Below, in pieces: positions 35,845 through 44,670 of a stretch of DNA of 64,000 nucleotides. The stretch comes from Aldehydirespirator sp965200005 (GTDB lineage: Bacteria; Actinomycetota; Acidimicrobiia; Acidimicrobiales; Aldehydirespiratoraceae). Each line of letters begins with the position of its first letter. The stretch's first letter is position 1. A model generated the notes under the pieces. The model searched no databases, had not been told where the DNA came from, and saw only the letters and a program-made list of their open reading frames with translations. Location: positions 1,488,001 to 1,552,000 of the forward strand of contig OZ241331.1 of assembly GCA_965200005.1 (NCBI GenBank), given 5' to 3'. The position numbers were made by a program, and so were the translations under genes.

Positions 35845-37236
35845 ATGTCTGATGTAGTCGTGATCGGGGCCGGCCCTGCTGGCCTCATGACCGCGCTGGG
35901 TGTGGCGCAACGTGGTCACAGCTGCACCGTTTTGGAGGCTCTCCCAGTAGTGGGGGGCATGGCCGGCAGCTTTGCGGTAGCCGGTCAGCGTGTTGACTAT
36001 GGCTCGCACCGGCTGCATCCGGCGACATCGCCGACGCGTCTAAAGTTGCTCAAGTCACTGCTGGGTTCTGACCTGCAGGTGAGGCCTCGCAACGGCAGGA
36101 TCCGTTTGCAGGGTCGCTGGATCAACTTCCCGCTACGAGCAGTCGACATGGTGCGGAACCTGCCACCCCGGTTTGCACTGCGTGCCATGACTGACGTAGC
36201 CAGCGGACCGGTACGGAGACGTGTTCACAATGCCTCTGACTCCTTTGAGTCCGAGGTCACGCGCCGACTCGGAGCCGCCGTTGCTCGAGAGTTCTACGTG
36301 CCATATGCGCGCAAGCTCTACGGGGTTGAGGCATCTGAACTAGATCGTGAACTAGCTAGGCGTCGCGTATTCGCTTCTGGTGCAGGCACCATCTTGCGCC
36401 GGATAGTGCGCGCTAGTCGACCACAGGGCAGGACGTTTCTGTATCCCAGGCTCGGTTACGGCCAGATCAGCGAGGCGCTTGCAGCCGCGGCCACCGGAGC
36501 GGGGGCTGACCTGCGTCTCAACTCTGCCGTCAACAGCGTGAAAGTCACTGGCAAAGGGGTCGAAGTCAGGGCGGCGCACATCGTGCGTGCCGACCTTGTG
36601 TTTTCAACGATGCCGCTGCCCGCACTTGCAAGTGTGCTGTCGCAGCGAGCGCTGCCACCATCCATCAAGTCCGCCCTGAAGCGTTGTCGCAACCGAGCAA
36701 TGGTACTCGCATACCTTGTTGTCAATAGACCTAAATTCACGAGCTTTGACGCCCATTACTTCCCAGGCGGCGAGACGGTCGTGTCACGCTTGTCGGAGCC
36801 GAAGAACTACCGCGACGGCGAGGATCCACGAAATCACACAGTGCTCTGCGCAGAGATTCCATGTTGGCGTAACGACTCCCTGTGGCAGTCGAGCGATCAG
36901 CGCATCTCACGCCTCGTTGTTGACGGCATCAGAGCCTGCGGCCTGCCCTTAGTCGATCCATCTTCTGTGACCGTTCGCCGTCTCCCTTCCGTCTACCCTG
37001 TCTATGAGATCGCTACAGCCAATGACCGGGCGAATTTGGATCGTTGGATTCGTGAACTCGCTCCCCAAGGTGTTGTCGTGTTGGGACGCCAAGGCTTGGG
37101 TGTGCCTGACAACCTTCATCACGTGCTTGCAATGGCTGAGGCGGCCGCTTCGTCGACCGGCGATGATGGCACCTTCGACCACTTTGGCTGGGCGCAGTCG
37201 CTTGACGGCTTCGCTTCTCATGTTGTCGAGGATTGA
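35845..37236 (+). CDS. FAD-dependent oxidoreductase, UDP-galactopyranose-mutase/protoporphyrinogen-oxidase-like
   Basis: A 463-residue flavoprotein. The dinucleotide motif VVVIGAGPAGLMTALGVA is at residues ~4-21, followed by GGMAGSF, and the C-terminal PQGVVVLGRQGLGVPDN closes the FAD site. DYGSHRLHP and REFYVPYARKLYG resemble proteins of polysaccharide clusters related to UDP-galactopyranose mutase. It may modify a sugar or lipid intermediate of the neighbouring glycan genes; haem-related chemistry is the main alternative given the iron context. It is divergent from the epimerase across an IdeR-like box and has no visible ribosome-binding site. Confidence 0.78.
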   Translation: MSDVVVIGAGPAGLMTALGVAQRGHSCTVLEALPVVGGMAGSFAVAGQRVDYGSHRLHPATSPTRLKLLKSLLGSDLQVRPRNGRIRLQGRWINFPLRAVDMVRNLPPRFALRAMTDVASGPVRRRVHNASDSFESEVTRRLGAAVAREFYVPYARKLYGVEASELDRELARRRVFASGAGTILRRIVRASRPQGRTFLYPRLGYGQISEALAAAATGAGADLRLNSAVNSVKVTGKGVEVRAAHIVRADLVFSTMPLPALASVLSQRALPPSIKSALKRCRNRAMVLAYLVVNRPKFTSFDAHYFPGGETVVSRLSEPKNYRDGEDPRNHTVLCAEIPCWRNDSLWQSSDQRISRLVVDGIRACGLPLVDPSSVTVRRLPSVYPVYEIATANDRANLDRWIRELAPQGVVVLGRQGLGVPDNLHHVLAMAEAAASSTGDDGTFDHFGWAQSLDGFASHVVED

Positions 37237-37279
37237 TGGGCTGGGTTTTGCGACTTGATAAAGATCTGCCAACGTGTAC

Positions 37280-37297
37280 AGTTAGTCGCACTTAACT
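37280..37297 (+). promoter_or_regulatory. palindrome upstream of bfd, possible weak iron box
   Basis: AGTTAGTCGCACTTAACT has matching AGTTA/TAACT ends and lies 18 bp before the bfd start. Its fit to the IdeR consensus is poor (about 9 of 19), so it may serve another regulator, but its place before an iron-storage operon makes it worth recording. Confidence 0.4.
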
Positions 37298-37315
37298 CGG
37301 CTCTAGGAGAGACGC

Positions 37316-37507
37316 GTGGTCGTTTGCCATTGCAACGCAGTGAATGATCGGGTCATCCGCGAGTTGATCGCGGCCGGAGCAATGGAACTGGATGACGTAA
37401 TCAACCACTGTGGGGCAGGTGCTCGCTGCGGGGGATGTCTGGACACTGTGCGATTGCTAATGGAGTCTTACCGGTCGGTTGAGCCTCAACCGGTGGCTAT
37501 CGGCTAG
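37316..37507 (+). CDS. bfd: bacterioferritin-associated ferredoxin
   Basis: A 63-residue [2Fe-2S] protein of the BFD family. The four cluster cysteines follow the family spacing: CHC at residues 4-6, and CGGC near residue 38 after GAGAR. Bfd docks on bacterioferritin and passes electrons to its haem so that stored Fe3+ is released as Fe2+. GTG 37316 follows TAGGAG by six bases. The bacterioferritin gene starts 40 bp downstream, so store and release factor are probably one operon. An iron-type palindrome lies upstream, consistent with induction when iron is short. Confidence 0.92.
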   Translation: MVVCHCNAVNDRVIRELIAAGAMELDDVINHCGAGARCGGCLDTVRLLMESYRSVEPQPVAIG

Positions 37508-37547
37508 CAAGTCAAGTACCTGCAACCCTGACCGTTAGGGTAAAGCT

Positions 37548-38018
37548 ATGCAGGGTTCTTCTGAGATAATCGCGTTTCTCAACGAGGCGCTTACGGCAGA
37601 GTTGACTGCCATCAATCAGTACTTTGCTCACTCCAAGCTCTGTGAGAACTGGGGCTGGAAGCGGCTAGCAGAAAAGTACCGTGAGGAATCCATCGAAGAG
37701 ATGCAAGATGCCGAGAAACTAATCGATCGCATCTTGTTGCTTGAAGGCATGCCGAATTTGCAGCGGCTTGGCAGTGTGCGTGTCGGTGAGACGGTTGTTG
37801 AGCAGTTGAAGCTCGACAAAGCACTTGAAGAGGCAGCCGTGGAGCGTTACCGGCGTGGCGTGACGCTTGCATTGGAAGAAAAGGATGCTGGCACCCGGGA
37901 GCTACTTGAACAGCTGCTCATTGGAGAGGAACAGCACCTGGACTGGATCGAAACTCAAGAGCACATCATCTCCAAGATTGGTGCTCAGATGTACATGCAA
38001 TCGCAAATCGGTGACTGA
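37548..38018 (+). CDS. bfr: bacterioferritin with an altered ferroxidase ligand
   Basis: A 156-residue four-helix ferritin-like subunit aligning without gaps to E. coli Bfr over its first ~65 residues. Ferroxidase ligands E18, E51, E127 and H130 and the haem ligand M52 can be placed (AELTAINQYF, EEM, EEQHLDWIETQ). The ligand H54 is replaced by Asp (EEMQDAEKL where E. coli has DEMKHADRY), which should alter or weaken iron site 1. Bfr forms 24-mers that oxidise and store iron and bind haem between subunits. It follows bfd in an apparent operon. It may act as the haem-bearing partner in a mixed shell if another subunit gene exists elsewhere. Confidence 0.92.
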   Translation: MQGSSEIIAFLNEALTAELTAINQYFAHSKLCENWGWKRLAEKYREESIEEMQDAEKLIDRILLLEGMPNLQRLGSVRVGETVVEQLKLDKALEEAAVERYRRGVTLALEEKDAGTRELLEQLLIGEEQHLDWIETQEHIISKIGAQMYMQSQIGD

Positions 38019-38086
38019 CCTGGGCAGCTACTAGTAGCAAACACTTTGAGTCCAGCAGGACACAGCCGCCCCTAGCTGGCTCAACC

Positions 38087-40333
38087 TTGAGTTTGTCCGA
38101 AGCAGAGTCGTTCCCGCGGCGCCAGGCGCGAACCAGACGTTTCTCGCTGGGGCAGCCTCGTGATGTTCGCGTTTCAGGAGACGGATTGAGGGTCGCTTTC
38201 TTGCGATCGCCAGGGCCGACCGATCCAGTCAACGCCTTGTGGGTGCTTGATGTTGCGACTGGCGAGGAGCGCCTGGTTGCTGATCCATACGATCTCGATT
38301 CGGGCCCCCGACGGCCCCAAGACGGCGAAGTCAGCGCAGCGGAGCGAGCACGTCGTGAACGAGTTCGCGAACTTGCTTCGGGAATCGTCTCCTATGACAC
38401 AGACGCCGACCTGGCCACCGCTGCGTTCACCCACGCTGGCAGGCTCTGGCGGGCCTCGCTCGTTGATCAAGGTTCGGTCCCCGAGGTGGTTCCGTCGATG
38501 TCAGCGCCGTTCGATCCAAGAATCTCTCCAAACGCCAGACAGATCAGCTTTGTGAGCGGTTCAGCGCTAAGGGTGACCGGCCGTGACGCCCTCGGCGGTG
38601 ATCGTGTTGTGATCGATGAGCCCGCTGACACAGTCACTTGGGGATCTGCTGAGTTTGTTGCTGCCGAGGAAATGGGTCGTACCCGGGGTCACTGGTGGTC
38701 ACCCGACAGCACACGACTCCTGGCCGCCCGTGTTGACAATGCACCCGTGGACACCTGGTGGATAGCCAACCCGGTATCGCCGTCGTCTGAGCCGACGCAA
38801 GTTCGCTATCCGGCGGCGGGGCGCCCTAACGCAGCCGTGAGCCTTGCAATCTTCGGAGCCGACACTGACACAACTGATGCTTCCCAGCGTGTGGATGTCC
38901 ATTGGGATCGCGATGGCTGGGAGTACCTAGCCGATGCACGCTGGAGTGCCGAAGGTCTACTACTCGTGGTGCAGAGCCGTGACCAGCGCGGCCTCGGTGT
39001 ACTTGCGGTCGACACCCAAACAGGTGCATGTGATCTGTTGTACGACGTTCGCGATGAATGCTGGGTTGAACTTGTCGCGGGAGTGCCTGCGCTTCACGGC
39101 GGGCGGCTAGTGACTGTTGAAGACCGTGGGACTGCGCGCAGACTGTGCATTGACTCAATGGCGATCACCAGTTATGACGTGCAAGTGCGGGGTGTGCATC
39201 ACATCGATGATGACGCGCTAACGATCACTGCGTCGGTCGATCCGACAGAGATACAGGTAGCTCGTGTGAGCTGGCAGGGCGAGATTGAGTGGCTCACCCG
39301 TGAGCCCGGTGTACATGGCGTGGCCATCGGCGGGGGAACGACGGTTATCTGGCGCCGCTCGTTGCAGCAGGACGGTTGTATCCACGAGGTCTACGTGACC
39401 CAGGACAAAGATTCCGAGCCGTCAGGCGCGAGCGTCTCCGAGTTTGAGCAGCCTGGTGAATCTGGCTTGAAGTCCTCGTGGGCTCACTCGCGTGTTCTAA
39501 GATCCGAGGCAGCACCGTCTGGGCTCGAACTGAACGTCCAGATCCTTGAGTTAGGGCCCCGTGGGCTTAGATCGGCGCTCGTGTTGCCCGCAAACCCACC
39601 CGCTGTTCTGGCCGCAGAAACAGAACAATCCCCGCAAGAACAGCCGATAGAGCTGCCGGTGTTGTGTGACCCCTACGGTGGTCCGCACTTCCAGCGTGTG
39701 CAAAAGGCCGAAGCGCTGTTCCAGACCTCGCAGTGGTTCGCCGACCAAGGATTCGCGGTGCTTGTCACCGATGGTCGGGGCACACCGGGGCGCGGCCCAG
39801 CCTTCGAGCGTGAAGTGTGGGGTGATCTGGCGGGCCCGGTGCTGGCAGATCAGATCGATGCCTTGGATCATGCCGCGCAGTTGTTCCCACAACTCGACCT
39901 AAGTCGTGTGGGTATCCGAGGTTGGTCGTTTGGCGGGTACCTCGCAGCATTAGCCGTGTTGCGCCGACCCGACATATTCGGTGCGGCCATCGCTGGAGCT
40001 CCCGTAACCGACTGGCGCTTCTACGACACGCACTACACCGAGCGTTATCTGGGTCACCCCGATCAAGAGCCTGCGAACTATGAGCGAACCGCCGCGCTGC
40101 CAGCAATGGACGGCGTGCATCGCCCGCTGATGATCATTCACGGCATGGCTGACGACAACGTCGTTGTTGCTCACAGCTTGCGTCTGTCCCGAGCGCTAAC
40201 CGAAGCGGGGTACTCCCACTCGGTGCTGCCGCTGAGTGGTGTGACCCATATGACACCGCAGGAAGAAGTAGCCGAGAACTTGTTGCTGGTTCAGCTGCAC
40301 TTCCTCAGGCAGGCTCTCGGGATAGACAACTGA
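38087..40333 (+). CDS. S9-family prolyl oligopeptidase (DPP IV-like)
   Basis: A 748-residue serine peptidase with an N-terminal beta-propeller (~residues 1-480, e.g. the repeat end GHWWSPDSTRLLAARVD) and a C-terminal alpha/beta-hydrolase domain. The catalytic triad is visible as Ser in RGWSFGGYLA, Asp in HGMADDNVVV and His in SGVTHMTP. The paired Glu of DPP IV (here in AAEEMGRTRGHWW) suggests aminopeptidase-type trimming of X-Pro dipeptides, probably in the cytoplasm since no signal peptide is seen. The first start is TTG 38087; its ribosome site is weak. It is followed 87 bp later by a DUF1214-like gene on the same strand. Confidence 0.88.
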   Translation: MSLSEAESFPRRQARTRRFSLGQPRDVRVSGDGLRVAFLRSPGPTDPVNALWVLDVATGEERLVADPYDLDSGPRRPQDGEVSAAERARRERVRELASGIVSYDTDADLATAAFTHAGRLWRASLVDQGSVPEVVPSMSAPFDPRISPNARQISFVSGSALRVTGRDALGGDRVVIDEPADTVTWGSAEFVAAEEMGRTRGHWWSPDSTRLLAARVDNAPVDTWWIANPVSPSSEPTQVRYPAAGRPNAAVSLAIFGADTDTTDASQRVDVHWDRDGWEYLADARWSAEGLLLVVQSRDQRGLGVLAVDTQTGACDLLYDVRDECWVELVAGVPALHGGRLVTVEDRGTARRLCIDSMAITSYDVQVRGVHHIDDDALTITASVDPTEIQVARVSWQGEIEWLTREPGVHGVAIGGGTTVIWRRSLQQDGCIHEVYVTQDKDSEPSGASVSEFEQPGESGLKSSWAHSRVLRSEAAPSGLELNVQILELGPRGLRSALVLPANPPAVLAAETEQSPQEQPIELPVLCDPYGGPHFQRVQKAEALFQTSQWFADQGFAVLVTDGRGTPGRGPAFEREVWGDLAGPVLADQIDALDHAAQLFPQLDLSRVGIRGWSFGGYLAALAVLRRPDIFGAAIAGAPVTDWRFYDTHYTERYLGHPDQEPANYERTAALPAMDGVHRPLMIIHGMADDNVVVAHSLRLSRALTEAGYSHSVLPLSGVTHMTPQEEVAENLLLVQLHFLRQALGIDN

Positions 40334-40420
40334 CAGATGCGAACACGTGGAACGTTCAGCGAGACGGCCAACCAAGACGGCCAAGCGAGACGGCCAGATG
40401 ATCAACGCAGCGGAGAACCG

Positions 40421-41608
40421 ATGACATCAGACAACATCACAGACCTCAGGCGCGCCCGGCTGCTAGACGGCAGTGCCTGGGACGACTATTGCGACACTCT
40501 CAAGGCCGCGGGCCACATCGTGCTGCGAGAAACTCCCGATGGTGACCCCACGGACCGTGTTGAGGGCTTCCGTTACCTGACCCGCATGATGATGATGGCC
40601 TCGGCTCGAGCCATCGAACGCCGCACACCAGGGATGCGACCCGGCCGAGTACGGCTCATCCCACCACCGCTCAGGGGCGGCCAGGGTGTTCAGTCGCCCA
40701 ACCAGGATCACATCGTCACGCCTGTGGACTCCCGCTATCGCTACCGCGTCAGGGGCACCGTGGGTGATGCTTACACGCACCTTTCATCCTGGAGTCCGCC
40801 CATCCCCGAAAATGTCGGAGCTTTTGCTTGCGGGCTTGATGCGGAAGCTCAGCTACCGAGTTTCAACCCAAACATGGCGCTCACGCCGCATAGCTTCGTA
40901 CTCGCGGAACTTGCTGGAGACGACGGCACTGTCGACTTTGTACTGTCGGTCGACGATCCCGGCAAGGACGAGGTGTGGTTCCCGATGACGCCTCAGACCA
41001 GGGAGTTAATGGGACGAGTGGTGTATGAGGATCGGAGATCGCAGACACCGCCGCGCCTGACGATTCAATGTCTTGATGATCACCCGCGACCTGGCACGCC
41101 TGAGCCCGATGAAATGGCGGTGAGGCTTGCTGTTGCTGCGCAGCTGGTGTGTGGTGTGCTGAGCGATTATGGCGGTTGGACGCGTGATTTGCTGACCCGC
41201 GAGAACGATCTGGAGTTCACTCGTGAGTGGTACGAGCGCATCGGCGGATCACCAGATGACCGCCACTTCGAGTTCGGATACTGGAGGCTGCCGCCCGATA
41301 CTGCGCTGGTTGTGTCCTTTGAGGAACCAAGGTGTCAGCACTGGAACTTCCAGTTGTGCAACCACTGGATGGAGAACCTCGCCGACTACATCCGAGGTCG
41401 CGGCTATGTGGACAGCTTGGGTGCCGAGCGTGAGGCTGGCGGTCGGGTTCGGATTGTTGTAGCGCGTAAAGATCCTGGTGTAGCCAATTGGATAGATCCG
41501 GGTGATCGTGATCATGGCATCATGGGTTTGCGTTTCGTGCAGCCCACGGTGGTGCCCGAGATCTCCACCGAGTTGCGTCCCCTTGCTGGGTTGCGTGACT
41601 CAAGGTGA
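40421..41608 (+). CDS. DUF1214-like protein of unknown function
   Basis: A 395-residue soluble protein. ATG 40421 is chosen because CGGAG stands about six bases before it; the upstream in-frame extension is Arg/Gln-rich and unconserved. The C-terminal third (YWRLPPDTALVVSFEEPRC, then HWNFQLCNHWMENL) resembles DUF1214-containing proteins of actinobacteria, whose function is not established. The N-terminal part has a run of four Met in YLTRMMMMASAR. No catalytic motif is recognised. It follows the S9 peptidase on the same strand. Confidence 0.65.
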   Translation: MTSDNITDLRRARLLDGSAWDDYCDTLKAAGHIVLRETPDGDPTDRVEGFRYLTRMMMMASARAIERRTPGMRPGRVRLIPPPLRGGQGVQSPNQDHIVTPVDSRYRYRVRGTVGDAYTHLSSWSPPIPENVGAFACGLDAEAQLPSFNPNMALTPHSFVLAELAGDDGTVDFVLSVDDPGKDEVWFPMTPQTRELMGRVVYEDRRSQTPPRLTIQCLDDHPRPGTPEPDEMAVRLAVAAQLVCGVLSDYGGWTRDLLTRENDLEFTREWYERIGGSPDDRHFEFGYWRLPPDTALVVSFEEPRCQHWNFQLCNHWMENLADYIRGRGYVDSLGAEREAGGRVRIVVARKDPGVANWIDPGDRDHGIMGLRFVQPTVVPEISTELRPLAGLRDSR

Positions 41609-41994
41609 GCGCCGCTTATCGTTGCGAGCATCCAGGGCCTCCAGCAAGTGCATGTAAATGAGCGAGCGCGTACGAGGTTTCTTCGGAAGTACTCAGCGCG
41701 GGAGCGGCTCCGGGTTGAAGCTGCAGCGATCGGTGCGCGAACATAGGACAGGTCGATTCGTGGCACTGTCTTCGACCGATGCCGATGGGCATCAGGTCAC
41801 ACAGCGGGGCGGTGGTGCGCACTACCGGGGGGAGAAGGTGCGCACCGCCGCCGCCGCGCCCCGCCAGACTGCTCGGCCGAGCCTGAAGAGCCAAACGACG
41901 TGTAGACATTTCGCCGAATGTTCGCCAAGTCGCATTACGTCGGGCAATTGCGCGACTAGCGGCAATTCTCAAACGTCAACGTTAGGAGAACACG
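41609..41994. other. 386-bp intergenic region with two GGTGCGCAC palindromes
   Basis: No credible gene is present; frames in this stretch have no recognisable content. GGTGCGCAC occurs at 41814-41822 and the perfect palindrome GGTGCGCACC at 41837-41846, start-to-start 23 bp, about two helical turns, so this could be a regulator's operator upstream of the VOC gene. A TAGGAG at 41983-41988 is the ribosome site of that gene. Confidence 0.45.
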
Positions 41995-42774
41995 ATGGTT
42001 ACCAATGACAGCTACTCACACGGTGATTTCAGTTGGACGGACGTGAGCGTCCCCGATCCTGCGGCGGGGAAGGCTTTCTACTCAGAGTTGTTCGGGCACG
42101 ACTTCTCTGATGTGCATGACGACAGCGGTGGCACCTACACGATGGTGTTCAAGCGTGGAATACCCGTCTGGGGCTTGATGGAGTTGACCGCCGACATGGC
42201 ATCGGCGGGAGTGCCCCCGTGTTGGACGACATACATCACAGTTGACGACATCGAGGAGGCACTGCAGCGGGTTCCACAACTCGGTGGGACTCCCATGAGC
42301 CCAATCAACGAGGTGGAGGAGGCGGGACGGTTCTTCGTCTTTGCCGATCCTTCAGGCGCCGTTGCAATCCTCTGGGAGACGATCGGACACTTTGGCCACC
42401 ACATCGTCGATGAACACGGCACGATGTGCTGGCACGAGCTGCAGTCCGGCGATATTGACTCAGCGATGGCGTTCTACTCTGAGTTGCTCGGCTGGACTGG
42501 GGTCGATCTGGGGATGGATGGCCTCGTTGGTATCCGCCACAACGGCGCCATCATCGCCACGGCTTCGCCACTCGCTGAAGGCGTCCCGGCGCACTGGGCG
42601 ATGTACTTCGCAGTGGACGACTGCGACGAGACCGTCGAGTCCTGTAACCGCATGGGAGGCTCGACACTCGTGCCGGCGATGGATCTTCCCCCGGGCCGTA
42701 TGGCACTGATCGCCGACAATCAGGGAGCGCCGTTCTGGGTTGTAACTCCCAACCCAGACTTCTCAATGAGCTAA
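41995..42774 (+). CDS. two-domain VOC (glyoxalase/bleomycin-resistance fold) protein
   Basis: A 259-residue protein made of two VOC modules of about 125 residues each; each starts with a DFSWTDVSVPD- or CWHELQSGD-like strand and ends with a FADPSGAVAILWE- or IADNQGAPFWVV-like strand. Such tandem proteins, common in actinobacteria, include hydroxylase-, dioxygenase- and antibiotic-binding types; no metal ligand set is confidently assigned. ATG 41995 follows TAGGAG by six bases. It is convergent with modC and probably monocistronic. Confidence 0.82.
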   Translation: MVTNDSYSHGDFSWTDVSVPDPAAGKAFYSELFGHDFSDVHDDSGGTYTMVFKRGIPVWGLMELTADMASAGVPPCWTTYITVDDIEEALQRVPQLGGTPMSPINEVEEAGRFFVFADPSGAVAILWETIGHFGHHIVDEHGTMCWHELQSGDIDSAMAFYSELLGWTGVDLGMDGLVGIRHNGAIIATASPLAEGVPAHWAMYFAVDDCDETVESCNRMGGSTLVPAMDLPPGRMALIADNQGAPFWVVTPNPDFSMS

Positions 42775-42805
42775 ACACACAGCTGACAAAGGCGTTTGCG
42801 TAGAT

Positions 42806-43852
42806 CTAGCTGACGACTGTGATCTCGGTCGCCTTGACGGCAGCCCAGATCCTCAGTCCCGGTCGAAGCCCGAGTTCGCTTGCAGAGCGGCTGGTGATGT
42901 CGGCACGAACGTCGATGGGGCCGCCAAGGTGAACTCTGGCCCTCTCACCATCGACATCCACACGCTCCAAATTGGCTCGCCAGACGTTGCGCACGCTGCC
43001 TTCGGGTCGTTCGAAGTGCAGTGTCACTGCGTTTGCCGGAAAGGTGACGATCACCTCACCCGCAGCTGACTCTGCAATCGAGAGTTCGAGTTCGTCGCTG
43101 ACGATCACGGCGGTGCCCTCGGCACGGCCGGTCACGACATTGGCACCGAGGAACTCCGCCGCCCATCCGCATCCTGGCGATGCTGTTACCTGCCCGAGCG
43201 AGCCATGACTAGCGACCCGGCCACGATCGATTACCAACACACGTTGGGCCAAGGTGATGACATCTACGGGATCGTGGGAGATGAGCAACGTGTGCCGTAT
43301 TGCGGCCGCTCCAATGGCGTGGCGGAGTCGGGCACGTCCGGTGGAGTCAATCGAAGCTAGTGGCTCGTCAACTATGAGGGTGTCGGGCTCGATGGCAAGG
43401 CTCCGAGCTAGGGCAACTCGCTGGCGTTGGCCTCCCGAGAGAGCATCAGGGCGGTGTTGCCACAACGAGGCATCGAGTCCAACGAGTTCAAGTGCCTGCT
43501 GGGCCTTTCGGCGTGCCGTTGAGCGGGTCGATCCGGCGCGACGCAACCCGAAGGCGGCGTTGTCGATGACCCGCAGGTGACCGAACAGCCGAAGGTCTTG
43601 AAACACCATTCCCACACGTCTGCGATGAGCTGGCACGAACGTCTGTGTGCTGGGGTCATCCAACGTGACACCGTCGATGCTCAGACAACCAGTCGATAGA
43701 GCATCTAGTCCCACGATTACCCGACCGAGCGATGTTTTGCCGGATCCGTTAGCGCCGATAACTGCTGTCAATCCTGGCTTAATGACAAGGTCATCAATCT
43801 GCAGCGCCCAATCGCCTCGACGCAACCTGCAGTTGCGGAACCGGATCGTCAT
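42806..43852 (-). CDS. modC: molybdate ABC transporter ATPase
   Basis: A 348-residue ABC ATPase with Walker A VIGANGSGKTSL, signature LSGGQRQRVALARSL, Walker B TLIVDEPLASID and the switch His in LLISHDPVD. After ~residue 230, a C-terminal TOBE-type domain binds molybdate. The ATG at 43852 overlaps the modB stop (ATGA), which fixes it over the upstream in-frame ATG. It powers molybdate import together with ModB and ModA, encoded just upstream in the same operon. It is the only unfused ABC ATPase gene in the window and so a conceivable, unproven, partner for the ATPase-less FbpAB. Confidence 0.9.
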   Translation of the reverse strand: MTIRFRNCRLRRGDWALQIDDLVIKPGLTAVIGANGSGKTSLGRVIVGLDALSTGCLSIDGVTLDDPSTQTFVPAHRRRVGMVFQDLRLFGHLRVIDNAAFGLRRAGSTRSTARRKAQQALELVGLDASLWQHRPDALSGGQRQRVALARSLAIEPDTLIVDEPLASIDSTGRARLRHAIGAAAIRHTLLISHDPVDVITLAQRVLVIDRGRVASHGSLGQVTASPGCGWAAEFLGANVVTGRAEGTAVIVSDELELSIAESAAGEVIVTFPANAVTLHFERPEGSVRNVWRANLERVDVDGERARVHLGGPIDVRADITSRSASELGLRPGLRIWAAVKATEITVVS

Positions 43853-44670
43853 CGTGGAATCCAGCGGTCTCGCAGTGCAACTAGCACGCAAAGCGCCACA
43901 GCCACCAGCACGAGGCTTATGGCCAGGGCTGCTTCGGGATCGCGTTCAAGGGCGACATACGTTTCCAGGGGAAGGGTGCGGGTTCGACCAGGGAAGCTGC
44001 CAGCGAACGTAAGGGTGGCACCAAACTCCCCAAGAGCTCGTGCCCAAGCGAGCGCAGTACCGGCGACAAGTGAGGGTCGAATTGCTGGCAACGTCACATT
44101 GAGGAGCCTGTCCCAGGGACCGGCTCCCAGGGTTGCAGCGGCCTCGTCAAGATCGGAACCCGCTTGTCGTACTGCAGCCTCAACAGTTGTCACAAAGAAC
44201 GGCAGGGCCACGAAAGTTGCTGCCACTACAGCACCAGCAGTTGTGAAAGGGAGGCTGATCCCAAACCACGAGTGCAACCACTGACCGATGAGGCCACGGC
44301 GACCTAGGGCAAACAGCAGAGCTGTTCCTGCGACAACGGGCGGTAACACCATCGGCAGCAACACGAAGGCTCTCACAAGGCGCGGGAACCGCATTCGTCG
44401 CCGAGCTAGCACGAGTGCCAGGGGCAGCCCCAATATCACACAGCCAGCGGCCGCCGAAACACTGACGATTAGCGAGACTCGTAGGGATTCGAGCACAGCG
44501 GCCTCGGCGAGAAGCGTCGGCAGTGCCGACCATGGCGCACGCTGAACGAGTGCCAGCAGTGGGATCACAAGTAGTGCCAGGGTGAGCCCGCCGACTGTCG
44601 TCACCAGCCGGGGCAGCCCGCTACTGAGGCGTGAGCGTCTGCTGGGCTGGGTGGCGGAGCGTCGGCTCAC
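43849..44670 (-). CDS. modB: molybdate ABC transporter permease
   Basis: A 273-residue membrane protein with about five to six helices and a binding-protein-dependent transport loop: DLDEAAATLGAGPWDRLLNV with GEFGATLTFAGSFPGRTRTL, the latter characteristic of ModB. It overlaps modA upstream and modC downstream by four bases each, so modA-modB-modC is one translationally coupled operon. The N-terminal ~25 residues are Arg/Ser-rich and cytoplasmic. Confidence 0.92.
   Translation of the reverse strand: MSRRSATQPSRRSRLSSGLPRLVTTVGGLTLALLVIPLLALVQRAPWSALPTLLAEAAVLESLRVSLIVSVSAAAGCVILGLPLALVLARRRMRFPRLVRAFVLLPMVLPPVVAGTALLFALGRRGLIGQWLHSWFGISLPFTTAGAVVAATFVALPFFVTTVEAAVRQAGSDLDEAAATLGAGPWDRLLNVTLPAIRPSLVAGTALAWARALGEFGATLTFAGSFPGRTRTLPLETYVALERDPEAALAISLVLVAVALCVLVALRDRWIPR

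Noticed and set aside
41658..42008. Plus-strand frame in the gap before the VOC gene
   Set aside because: Low-complexity Arg/Ser/Thr composition, no ribosome site or family, and it runs into the ribosome site and start of the VOC gene.
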